This document shows positions 1 through 6,988 of a DNA stretch of 7,686 nucleotides, piece by piece; within the stretch, counting starts at the first letter, position 1; each line of letters begins with the position of its first letter. Source of the DNA: Oscillospiraceae bacterium (GTDB taxonomy: Bacteria > Bacillota > Clostridia > Oscillospirales > Oscillospiraceae); NCBI GenBank assembly GCA_017558545.1, contig JAFYUG010000377.1, forward strand, positions 1 through 7,686. The letters are read 5' to 3'. The notes under the pieces were generated by a model. The model saw only the letters and a list, made by a program, of their open reading frames with translations, made no database searches and had not been told where the DNA came from. The position numbers and the translations under genes are program-made.

Positions 1-1
1 A

Positions 2-940
2 ATGGGTGAGGTTCGTCTTTCCACACCCGGCGGATGTGAGCTGGGCAGCAGGCCCATTGATCTTCATTTGAAAGCTTTGGAAGCCTTGGGCGCAAAGATT
101 GCGCAGGAAGGCGGAGAGGTCTATTGCAAGGCTAATAAGCTTATTGGCACCCATATTAATTTGGATTTCCCAAGTGTTGGTGCAACGGAAAATATAATGC
201 TTGCCGCTTGTTCCGCTTATGGGGAAACAGTTATTACAAACGCGGCTAAGGAGCCGGAAATTGAAGACCTGCAAAAATTTCTTAATGCCAAAGGCGCGGA
301 AATCGAAGGCGCAGGCAGCTCCGTTATAAGGATAAAGGGTTTCAAACTAAAAGAATATGTTTGTCATGAGATCATGCCTGACCGCATAGTTGCATCAACC
401 TATCTCTGCGCCGCAGCAGCGGCAGGGGGAGAAGTTAAGGTTGAAAATGTAATTCCATCTCATTTTTCTACTGTTGCATCTTCTCTTAGTGCAATGGGTT
501 GTGATATAACTATTAATGAAAGAGCGGTACATATTCAAAGAAACGCCGGATTAAAGGCTCTTAGACCCGTTATAACAAGACCATATCCCGGATTTCCCAC
601 AGATGCGCAGGCTCTTTTGATGGCTGCATGTCTGAAGGCAGAAGGCACAAGTGTCTTTGTTGAGAATATTTTCGAAAGCAGATATGGTCATGTTCCCGAA
701 ATGCGCAGACTTGGGGCGGATATACGCACCGAAGGCCGTGTGGCCATGGTTATGGGCATTGAGGAACTGAAGGGCGCTCCTGTTAATTCCTGCGATTTGC
801 GCGGTGGTGCAGCCTTGATCCTTGCAGGACTTTCTGCAAAAGGAGAAACAAAGGTTTTTGATATAGGCCATGTTGAACGAGGATATGAGGACATAGCCGG
901 CGACCTGAGCCGTTTGGGCGCCGAGATAAAAAAGGAATAA
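2..940 (+). CDS. murA: UDP-N-acetylglucosamine 1-carboxyvinyltransferase (MurA), 5'-truncated by window edge
   Basis: MurA transfers enolpyruvate from phosphoenolpyruvate to UDP-GlcNAc, the first committed cytoplasmic step of peptidoglycan synthesis. The visible 312 residues start just before the catalytic-cysteine loop (PGGCELGSRPIDLH, Cys codon at 35-37, equivalent to E. coli Cys115). The usual protein is about 420 residues, so roughly 100 N-terminal residues lie upstream. The ATG at position 2 is therefore an internal Met codon, not the start. Other family marks are GATENIMLAA (residues ~60-69), PGFPTDAQA with the conserved Asp at residue 201 (E. coli Asp305 equivalent), DLRGGAALILAGL, and HVERGYED with Arg at residue 293 (E. 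coli Arg397 equivalent). The active site is intact. ftsQ follows after 64 bp (from its preferred start) with no terminator, so the two are probably cotranscribed. The Cys rather than Asp at the loop predicts fosfomycin sensitivity at the target level; this is inference from the family. Confidence 0.96.
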   Translation: MGEVRLSTPGGCELGSRPIDLHLKALEALGAKIAQEGGEVYCKANKLIGTHINLDFPSVGATENIMLAACSAYGETVITNAAKEPEIEDLQKFLNAKGAEIEGAGSSVIRIKGFKLKEYVCHEIMPDRIVASTYLCAAAAAGGEVKVENVIPSHFSTVASSLSAMGCDITINERAVHIQRNAGLKALRPVITRPYPGFPTDAQALLMAACLKAEGTSVFVENIFESRYGHVPEMRRLGADIRTEGRVAMVMGIEELKGAPVNSCDLRGGAALILAGLSAKGETKVFDIGHVERGYEDIAGDLSRLGAEIKKE

Positions 941-993
941 AATTACTGATTTATAGAGATTTCCGTTAGTCAGTATGCAACTAATATACGAAA

Positions 994-998
994 GAGGG
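994..998 (+). promoter_or_regulatory. Ribosome binding site that decides the ftsQ start
   Basis: GAGGG lies six bases before a TTG codon at 1005. The in-frame ATG at 975 has no comparable purine-rich motif upstream. This favours TTG 1005 as the ftsQ start. Confidence 0.6.
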
Positions 999-1004
999 AT
1001 AAAA

Positions 1005-1745
1005 TTGCCTCCTAAAAAGCAGAAAAACAAACATAGCATATTTTTCGCACCCCTTGCTTTTGCATTGGTGTGTGCAGCTTTGATATTTGTTCTTGGTGTT
1101 TTCTTTCAGGTTAAGACCATAGAAGTGAAGGGCAATAGCTTTTATACCGATAACGAAGTAGCAGAAGCATCTGGTGTTGCTATTGGCGATAACCTTTTCT
1201 TCATTAACCGCTTTTCCGCAGCCAGCCGAATTTTTGCAAAGCTTGCTTATGTTGAAGGCGTATCTATTGATAGAAAGCTCCCCGGAAGCCTTATAATTGA
1301 CCTTGTAGAGAGCGAGGCCATTGCCTGTGTAGAAACGGACAACGGATTATGGGCTGTGGATAGATCCTGCAAACTTCTGTCCAAGGTCAGCACTGCTGAC
1401 GCAGCCGCTCTTGTTCGCGTTAAAGGTTTTTCCATTGAAAATCCTGTGCAAGGTGAAGTTATTGTAATCCCCGGAGAGGATGCATCTGCTGTTAATTATC
1501 TCTCCGATATGCTGCGCCAGATTTCCGCGCTCAATCTTCGCCAAAGCGTTGAGTATATTGATATGAGCAATGTTTCTTCTGTGAAAATGGATTATCTTGA
1601 CCGCTTCACGGTTATTTTGGGCTCTTATGATAATATTCCCTATAAGTTCCAGCTTATGATTGCCGCTGTGAACGGACTTCAAAGCGGAGACTGCGGAACT
1701 TTGGATCTTTCAATTGATGAGGCAGCCCACCTCACTTATGATTAA
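1005..1745 (+). CDS. ftsQ: Cell division protein FtsQ/DivIB (POTRA domain)
   Basis: FtsQ/DivIB is a bitopic divisome protein that, with FtsL and DivIC/FtsB, links the Z ring to septal peptidoglycan synthesis. From the preferred TTG start it has 246 residues. A short basic cytoplasmic tail (MPPKKQKNKH) leads to one membrane segment at about 12-34. An extracytoplasmic POTRA domain follows at about 35-103 (KTIEVKGNSFYTDNEVAEASG, then YVEGVSIDRKLPGSLIIDLVE), then a beta domain to the end. The basic tail and single anchor give an N-in topology. The TTG is chosen because GAGGG sits six bases upstream; the alternative ATG at 975 would add ten residues but lacks a ribosome binding site. Position between murA and ftsZ is the usual Firmicutes order and supports the call. 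No terminator separates it from ftsZ, so some ftsZ transcript probably comes through this gene. Confidence 0.9.
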   Translation: MPPKKQKNKHSIFFAPLAFALVCAALIFVLGVFFQVKTIEVKGNSFYTDNEVAEASGVAIGDNLFFINRFSAASRIFAKLAYVEGVSIDRKLPGSLIIDLVESEAIACVETDNGLWAVDRSCKLLSKVSTADAAALVRVKGFSIENPVQGEVIVIPGEDASAVNYLSDMLRQISALNLRQSVEYIDMSNVSSVKMDYLDRFTVILGSYDNIPYKFQLMIAAVNGLQSGDCGTLDLSIDEAAHLTYD

Positions 1746-1781
1746 TTTCAAAAAAGGTATACATAATATTTCTAAAAGGCA

Positions 1782-1810
1782 TTGACCTTATAGGAAAAAT
1801 GTATTAAAAT
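1782..1810 (+). promoter_or_regulatory. Sigma-A-type promoter for ftsZ
   Basis: TTGACC (1782-1787), a 17-bp spacer, then TAAAAT (1805-1810). Both boxes match the housekeeping consensus at five of six positions. Transcription would begin around 1817, leaving a leader of about 65 bases before the ftsZ start. It lies in the only AT-rich gap of the division cluster, so ftsZ can be made independently of murA-ftsQ. Confidence 0.7.
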
Positions 1811-1865
1811 AAAATGAAATAATTTGTAAAACCCGGAAAAACTCCGTAATCGATAAAAATATGTT

Positions 1866-1872
1866 AGGGAGG
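1866..1872 (+). promoter_or_regulatory. Ribosome binding site that decides the ftsZ start
   Basis: AGGGAGG lies nine bases before the ATG at 1882. The upstream in-frame ATG at 1861 would place this motif inside the coding region, so 1882 is the better start. Confidence 0.8.
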
Positions 1873-1881
1873 CAAACAGAT

Positions 1882-3018
<1,137 letters not shown>

Positions 3019-3037
3019 TTTGCAATATGTAAATATT

Positions 3038-3074
3038 AAACCACGGCGAGTGAAATACTTTGCCGTGGTTTTTT
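3038..3074 (+). terminator. Intrinsic terminator of ftsZ
   Basis: AAACCACGGC (3038-3047) pairs with GCCGTGGTTT (3062-3071). An inner stem (3048-3051 with 3057-3060, one bulged T) reduces the loop to about five bases. A run of six T ends the structure. It lies 20 bases after the ftsZ stop. Confidence 0.88.
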
Positions 3075-3079
3075 ACAAT
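3050..3079 (+). promoter_or_regulatory. Possible promoter overlapping the ftsZ terminator
   Basis: GTGAAA (3050-3055), an 18-bp spacer and TACAAT (3074-3079). The -10 box matches five of six consensus positions, the -35 box four of six. If used, transcription would start about 18 bases before the DUF5058-like gene, just ahead of its ribosome binding site. No better promoter is visible for that gene. Weak evidence. Confidence 0.3.
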
Positions 3080-3103
3080 TAGAAACAAAAGGAGAGAGGA
3101 AAG

Positions 3104-3838
3104 ATGAATGTTCTTCAGCAAATAAATAGTTGGCCCATTTATCTTATTTGCGGACTTATAATTTTGTTCGTTCTTATTATGAGTGCCTTTTTCATGATCA
3201 GAGCATGGCGAGCAGGTCTCGCAATCGGAATAGACGGAGCTAAGCTCCGCCGCGCAGTAGTATCCAGCATTAGCTTCACTCTTATACCCAGTATAAGCAT
3301 TCTTTTGGGTGTTATCGCTCTCAGCGGCTCTTTGGGTGTTCCTCTGCCTTGGGTGCGCCTTAGTGTTATCGGTGCTCTGCACTATGAAACCAGCGTTGCT
3401 GATATAGCCGCAAGAGCAATTGGCCTCAGCGGACTTAACGGCGCGGAAATGACCCTCAGCGCTTTCACCACTATTGCTCTTGTTATGAGCGCGGGTATAA
3501 TTTGGGGCATGGTATTAACTGTGTTTTTCAATAAGCGCTATACTAACCGTCTTAGCTCTCCCAAGAAGAAAAGCGAGGGGGGAAAAGGTTTTGGAGATGT
3601 TGCCATGGTTGCCATGTTTATAGGTCTTGTTGCAGCCTATGTTGGCAGCTATGTGGGCACTTTCACTTCCACCGGCAACTTTGTTCCCCTTGTTGTTTTG
3701 GTGGTCAGTGCTCTTTCTATGGCTTTGTTTACATACCTCAGCGAGAAGAAGAATATAACATGGCTTGAAAACTTCTCCGTTGCAGCAAGTATGCTCATCG
3801 GTATGGCAGCCTCCATTGCGGTAGGCGCTATTATATAA
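3104..3838 (+). CDS. DUF5058-like polytopic membrane protein
   Basis: No biochemical function is known to me for this family. The 244-residue sequence resembles DUF5058 proteins of Firmicutes, from memory of the family and not a search. Six hydrophobic segments are visible at about 10-32, 54-76, 116-142, 162-187, 192-211 and 220-243. Basic loops follow segment 1 (RAWRAGLA...KLRR) and segment 3 (NKRYTNRLSSPKKK), suggesting those are cytoplasmic. The stretch between segments 2 and 3 holds a Pro-rich, charged motif, VPLPWVRLSVIGALHYE (79-95), that may be a re-entrant or substrate-contact element. There is no signal peptide, ATP-binding or enzyme motif. The start has AAAGGAG about nine bases upstream. 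Its stop codon overlaps the ribosome binding site of the next membrane gene, so the two are almost certainly cotranslated and may form one complex, plausibly a transporter (inference). Confidence 0.75.
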   Translation: MNVLQQINSWPIYLICGLIILFVLIMSAFFMIRAWRAGLAIGIDGAKLRRAVVSSISFTLIPSISILLGVIALSGSLGVPLPWVRLSVIGALHYETSVADIAARAIGLSGLNGAEMTLSAFTTIALVMSAGIIWGMVLTVFFNKRYTNRLSSPKKKSEGGKGFGDVAMVAMFIGLVAAYVGSYVGTFTSTGNFVPLVVLVVSALSMALFTYLSEKKNITWLENFSVAASMLIGMAASIAVGAII

Positions 3839-3843
3839 GGAGG
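3837..3843 (+). promoter_or_regulatory. Ribosome binding site overlapping a stop codon
   Basis: AAGGAGG shares its first two bases with the TAA stop (3836-3838) of the DUF5058-like gene and sits eight bases before the ATG at 3852. This spacing picks ATG 3852 over the upstream in-frame GTG at 3843 and suggests translational coupling. Confidence 0.85.
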
Positions 3844-3851
3844 TGCAGAGT

Positions 3852-4535
3852 ATGGATAAGAATACTTTCTTCGAGAAATATAATGCTCGCACCCATGTAT
3901 ATGGCCGCGTTGGTCTCATAATCGGCCTTATTCTTATGATGGGCTTTCCCTTTGCCATGGGTATGGTGCTCCATGCAATGCCTGATATGAAGGCTTTCTG
4001 GAAAGGCTTTTTGCAGGTTGCCGTTGTTTATATCCCCAGCTGCGCAGTTGAGTTTTTGATTTATACTCCCATGATGGGCTCCGGCGGCAGTTATCTTGCA
4101 TTTATCACCGGCAATCTTATCAATATGAAAATCCCCTGCATGATGAACGCAAAGGAGATTACAAAGGCCGAGGCAGGCACTCCCGAAAGCGAAATCGTGG
4201 CAACGCTGTCCATTGCCGCATCCGCAATGACCACCACCGCTGTCATTGCTGTTGGCGTACTGCTTTTGATACCTCTCCAGCCTGTGCTTTCCAATCCTAT
4301 TCTTGCTCCCGCCTTTGATAATGTTGTTCCCGCCCTTTTCGGCGCTCTTGCTTATCAGTATTTCCGCAAGGGCATCAAGATTGTGGCTATTCCTCTTGTT
4401 GTAATGTGCGCTATGTTTGTTGCCGTGCCTTCTCTTATCGGCAGTGTTGGATTTATGATTATCCCCAGCGGTGCTATGGCAATTGGCATAGGCTATGTGC
4501 TTTGGAAAAGAGAACGCAAAAAGGAAAATGAATAA
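3852..4535 (+). CDS. Unnamed polytopic membrane protein, partner of DUF5058-like protein
   Basis: I do not recognise a named function. The 227-residue protein has about six to seven hydrophobic segments, near 18-40, 51-72, 113-142, 153-170, 174-197 and 200-217, with a possible re-entrant one around 77-92. It ends in a strongly basic tail (WKRERKKENE) that is probably cytoplasmic. A Gly/Ser/Asn-rich element, MMGSGGSYLAFITGNLINMKIP (75-96 region), is followed by a charged loop (NAKEITKAEAGTPESE). This layout resembles the unwound, substrate-binding helices of secondary transporters, which is inference. No nucleotide-binding, enzyme or pore-selectivity motif is seen. It starts 13 bases after the upstream gene's stop with an optimal ribosome binding site, so it is the second cistron of a two-gene operon ended by the hairpin at 4543. 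The tight pairing suggests a heteromeric membrane complex. Confidence 0.7.
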   Translation: MDKNTFFEKYNARTHVYGRVGLIIGLILMMGFPFAMGMVLHAMPDMKAFWKGFLQVAVVYIPSCAVEFLIYTPMMGSGGSYLAFITGNLINMKIPCMMNAKEITKAEAGTPESEIVATLSIAASAMTTTAVIAVGVLLLIPLQPVLSNPILAPAFDNVVPALFGALAYQYFRKGIKIVAIPLVVMCAMFVAVPSLIGSVGFMIIPSGAMAIGIGYVLWKRERKKENE

Positions 4536-4542
4536 TATGCTG

Positions 4543-4576
4543 AACAGAGAGAGTTAAAAACTCTCTCTGTTTTTTT
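4543..4576 (+). terminator. Intrinsic terminator of the membrane-protein pair
   Basis: AACAGAGAGAGTT (4543-4555) pairs perfectly with AACTCTCTCTGTT (4559-4571) around a three-base A loop, followed by a T run to 4576. It begins seven bases after the upstream stop codon. Confidence 0.9.
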
Positions 4577-4614
4577 CATGGAATAAAAAGGTGAATATAT
4601 GCTTATTATTTCCC

Positions 4615-4621
4615 AAGGTGG
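4615..4621 (+). promoter_or_regulatory. Candidate ribosome binding site for the YihY gene
   Basis: AAGGTGG lies five bases before the in-frame TTG at 4627. The longest in-frame alternative, GTG at 4591, has only a weak GGA nine bases upstream. Confidence 0.45.
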
Positions 4622-4626
4622 TTTTA

Positions 4627-5451
4627 TTGAATGGAAAGATTCTTTTTCTGGGCGAAAAAGTTATTAAGGAATATTTGAAGCATCATGTTTCAAGAGCATC
4701 CGCGGCCTTGGCATATTTTCTTATGCTTACGGTGTTTCCGCTTTTAATTTGTCTTTACGCCATGCTAGGAAATTTGTTCCCCTCAGCGCAGGAGCTTTCC
4801 GGCCTCCTCAGAGGCTTTTTGCCCGTGGCAACTGTTGATATAATTATGGAATTTCTCGGCTATGTAAGCGCTAATTCAAGCCTCAGAATGGTGTCCGTTG
4901 CTCTTGTTGCAATGGCCACAAGCTCAGCTGCGGGATTTAGAATAATAGATAAGCTTTTGTTTGAACTAAGGGAGCATAAGGTGGGGAAGGGGATGATTCC
5001 TTTCGCATTTTCATTTCTATTCTCCCTTGTTTTCCTTGCGGCATTATATTTATCCGCAGTTTTGATGGTAAGCGGAGGATGGTTTATATCCTTTGCAGAT
5101 AAATATATTAAGGGCTTGAACATATCCCAAAGTTGGGAATGGTTTAGGTTTATTATCCTTTTTATGCTGCTTTATGTGATGATTATGGGTGTCTATAAGG
5201 TGTGCTCTCCAAGGGGCAGGGAAGTGATACTTGTTCCGGGTGCATTTTTCGCCGCTGTTGCTACTGTGCTTATAAGCATACTATTTTCGTGGTTTATAGG
5301 TTTAAGCGTGAAATATCCCCTTGTTTATGGGTCTCTTGCCAGCGTTATGATAATGATGTTTTGGCTATATATCTGCGGGAATATTGTTTTTATAGGTGGG
5401 CTTATAAATATCGGCTTAGAAGGGCTTATTCAATCAGGTGAATCTCATTAA
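4627..5451 (+). CDS. YihY/BrkB-family (virulence factor BrkB-like) inner membrane protein
   Basis: This is a member of the YihY/BrkB/UPF0761 family of six-helix membrane proteins. The family was once labelled ribonuclease BN by mistake, and its true role is unsettled. From TTG 4627 it has 274 residues, within the family's usual size. The N-terminal family motif SRASAALAYFLMLTVFPLL (22-40) opens helix 1. Further helices fall near 84-105, 124-149, 172-192, 203-225 and 238-262. The C-terminal hallmark is YPLVYGSLASVMIMMFWLYI followed by GGLIN. The start is uncertain: GTG 4591 would add 12 residues, and the TTG has the better ribosome binding site. It begins about 50 bases after the preceding terminator and I see no clear promoter. 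Codons are AT-rich (ATA, TTA, TTT) compared with ftsZ, suggesting modest expression. Its last nine codons overlap the end of the convergent OB-fold gene. Confidence 0.87.
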   Translation: MNGKILFLGEKVIKEYLKHHVSRASAALAYFLMLTVFPLLICLYAMLGNLFPSAQELSGLLRGFLPVATVDIIMEFLGYVSANSSLRMVSVALVAMATSSAAGFRIIDKLLFELREHKVGKGMIPFAFSFLFSLVFLAALYLSAVLMVSGGWFISFADKYIKGLNISQSWEWFRFIILFMLLYVMIMGVYKVCSPRGREVILVPGAFFAAVATVLISILFSWFIGLSVKYPLVYGSLASVMIMMFWLYICGNIVFIGGLINIGLEGLIQSGESH

Positions 5452-6034
5452 CAGAAACCTCAAAGGCTGTCTTTTTGAAAGCTTCTCCCTCAATAAGCTT
5501 TGTGTATTGCCTGCTTTGTATTCGCCCGCTGATAGCAACGCAATCTCCAACATCCCAATCTGCCGCCTCACGAGCTTTCAGTCCCCAGGCAATGCAGGGG
5601 AGATAGTCGCTTCGGCCATAGCGGCGGTTAACGGCTATCATAAGGTCGCATATTTCTCTGCCCATTGGAGTTAGACGAAGAGAGGGCTTTTTGCAGATTG
5701 TGCCTTTAAGCTCAATAGTATTTTCGTCCTCGCCCTTCTCAAAAAGCATTACCGATGCCAAAACGGTTAAAATAAGCTTTGGTCCAATATCCGTTTTATT
5801 GTTGAATGAGCGAAGAGAGCCTTCTATGTATATCTTGCAATCTTCCTCAACCTCAAGCTCGTCCAAAAGGGTGGAACGGGCAAGAATATTTATAGTGTCG
5901 CATACGCCGGATAAACGCATAATTTCAAGGGGAAATTGATAAAAATCTTCTCCCTTTGCCGAATGGGAATAGCGGGGCACTTCTTTCATTATTCCGCGTA
6001 ATATGCAACGGTTATTTACAGTAATTTCATCCAT
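5426..6034 (-). CDS. Tandem OB-fold single-stranded DNA-binding (SSB-like) protein
   Basis: The 202-residue product carries two SSB-like OB folds. The second (about 105-200) matches the SSB pattern closely: IELKGTICKKPSLRLTPMGRE, then DLMIAVNRRYG, DYLPCIAWG, and VAISGRIQSRQYTK. The first (about 4-98) is a more diverged copy (NNRCILRGIMKEVPRY, FPLEIMRLSGVCDTINI, KIYIEGSLRSFNN). A role in binding single-stranded DNA during replication, repair or recombination is inferred. Unlike housekeeping SSB it has no glycine-rich linker or acidic DDDIPF-type tip and ends NEIHLIE, so partner recruitment may differ. A typical SSB has one OB fold per chain and tetramerises; two per chain could dimerise. The start is the ATG at 6032-6034 with GAGGTGA just upstream. 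The open frame continues to 6721 only as antisense of deoC. It is divergent from deoC and overlaps the YihY gene tail-to-tail. Confidence 0.85.
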   Translation of the reverse strand: MDEITVNNRCILRGIMKEVPRYSHSAKGEDFYQFPLEIMRLSGVCDTINILARSTLLDELEVEEDCKIYIEGSLRSFNNKTDIGPKLILTVLASVMLFEKGEDENTIELKGTICKKPSLRLTPMGREICDLMIAVNRRYGRSDYLPCIAWGLKAREAADWDVGDCVAISGRIQSRQYTKLIEGEAFKKTAFEVSVNEIHLIE

Positions 6035-6124
6035 TTGCTCACCTCGTAAATGATTAATAACTCTAAGCCAAAGAGCATTTACTTGATGATATTCTTGAAG
6101 ATGTAATTTTATGTTTTGTAGTAA

Positions 6125-6153
6125 TTGAAATTTATTAATATATCTGCTATCAT
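6125..6153 (+). promoter_or_regulatory. Extended -10 promoter for deoC
   Basis: TTGAAA (6125-6130), a 17-bp spacer and TATCAT (6148-6153), with TG one base before the -10 box (6145-6146), the extended -10 pattern. Transcription would begin near 6160, about 28 bases before the deoC start. The 153-bp gap between this gene and the divergent OB-fold gene otherwise shows no feature I can support, including no clear minus-strand promoter. Confidence 0.6.
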
Positions 6154-6173
6154 ATAGGATATAAAAATAATGC

Positions 6174-6180
6174 AAAGGAG
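6174..6180 (+). promoter_or_regulatory. Ribosome binding site that decides the deoC start
   Basis: AAAGGAG lies seven bases before ATG 6188. The upstream in-frame ATG at 6170 precedes this motif and has none of its own. Confidence 0.85.
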
Positions 6181-6187
6181 TTTTCCT

Positions 6188-6859
6188 ATGGAACTTAAAG
6201 ATATTCTCTCCAAGTGTGACCACACTCTGCTGCGTCAGGATTGCACCTCCTCCGAAATCATGGAGCTTTGCGATCAGGGCATTAAATATGGCTGCGCCAG
6301 CGTTTGCATTCCTCCTGCCCATGTTGCAGGCGCAAAGCGCTATGTTGGCAATAAGCTGGCTATCTGCACCGTTATCGGCTTCCCCAATGGTTATATGACC
6401 TCTGCAGTTAAGGCTGCCGAGACCGCCGATGCCGTCGCCCACGGCGCCGATGAAATCGACATGGTTATCAATATCAGCATGGTTAAGGATCGCTGCTGGG
6501 ATGCCGTTCTGGCCGATATTAAGGCTGTTCGCGCCGCTTGCCCCGGCAAGATTATGAAGGTTATCATCGAAACCTGCCTGCTCACCGATGAGGAAAAGAT
6601 TAAGCTCTGCGAAATCGTAAATGAGTCCGGCGCTGAGTATATCAAGACCTCCACCGGTTTCTCCACCGGCGGCGCAACCTTCGCCGATGTTGAGCTTATG
6701 CGCGCTCATAGCGCTGAGCATGTTAAGGTTAAGGCCTCCGGCGGCATCAGCTCTCTTGAAGATGCTGAAAAGTTCATTTCTCTTGGCGCTGAGCGCCTTG
6801 GCACCAGCCGCATCGTTAAGATTGCCATGAGCCAGGAAGTTCCTGCAGATACCTATTAA
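6188..6859 (+). CDS. deoC: Deoxyribose-phosphate aldolase (DeoC)
   Basis: DeoC is a class I aldolase that splits 2-deoxyribose-5-phosphate into glyceraldehyde-3-phosphate and acetaldehyde, the last step of deoxynucleoside catabolism. It is cytosolic, with a TIM-barrel fold. The 223-residue length is typical. Visible active-site elements are Asp91 in DEIDMVINI, the Schiff-base Lys153 in IKTSTGFSTGGAT, and the proton-relay Lys182 in VKASGGI; the phosphate-binding end is GAERLGTSR. Cys40 in CIPPAHV aligns with the E. coli Cys47 known to react with crotonaldehyde. There are ten cysteines in all, high for this family by my impression. Start ATG 6188 is set by AAAGGAG. Codons are C-rich and biased as in ftsZ, suggesting high expression. 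It stands alone between its own promoter and terminator, without the deoA/deoB/deoD partners often found with it. Confidence 0.96.
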   Translation: MELKDILSKCDHTLLRQDCTSSEIMELCDQGIKYGCASVCIPPAHVAGAKRYVGNKLAICTVIGFPNGYMTSAVKAAETADAVAHGADEIDMVINISMVKDRCWDAVLADIKAVRAACPGKIMKVIIETCLLTDEEKIKLCEIVNESGAEYIKTSTGFSTGGATFADVELMRAHSAEHVKVKASGGISSLEDAEKFISLGAERLGTSRIVKIAMSQEVPADTY

Positions 6860-6874
6860 GTTTAATTAAAATAT

Positions 6875-6905
6875 AAAAGACGAGGGGCAACCCTCGTCTT
6901 TTTTT
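6875..6905 (+). terminator. Intrinsic terminator of deoC
   Basis: AAAAGACGAGGG (6875-6886) pairs with CCCTCGTCTTTT (6891-6902) around a GCAA loop, a GNRA tetraloop that stabilises the hairpin. Seven T follow from 6899. The stem begins 16 bases after the deoC stop. Confidence 0.93.
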
Positions 6906-6919
6906 GTATGTTATCTGCA

Positions 6920-6948
6920 TTGATTTTTCCACATATTTCCCGTATAAT
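6920..6948 (+). promoter_or_regulatory. Sigma-A-type promoter for satP
   Basis: TTGATT (6920-6925), a 17-bp spacer and a perfect TATAAT (6943-6948). Transcription would start near 6955, about 34 bases before the satP ATG. It sits directly after the deoC terminator, so satP is its own transcription unit. Confidence 0.8.
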
Positions 6949-6988
6949 CGACAAGCTTGATTAAAAAGAAATATTTGGAGGATAAATC

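Noticed and set aside
944..975. Inverted repeat TACTGA/TCAGTA between murA and ftsQ
   Set aside because: A six-base stem with a 20-base loop and no T run is too weak to call a terminator or regulatory hairpin.
3235..3249. CGGAGC-TAA-GCTCCG inverted repeat
   Set aside because: It lies within the DUF5058-like coding sequence and is short enough to occur by chance from the codons used.
6035..6721. Upstream extension of the minus-strand OB-fold gene to 6721
   Set aside because: That part is the antisense of deoC plus the intergenic region. The ATG at 6032-6034 with GAGGTGA upstream begins the recognisable OB fold.
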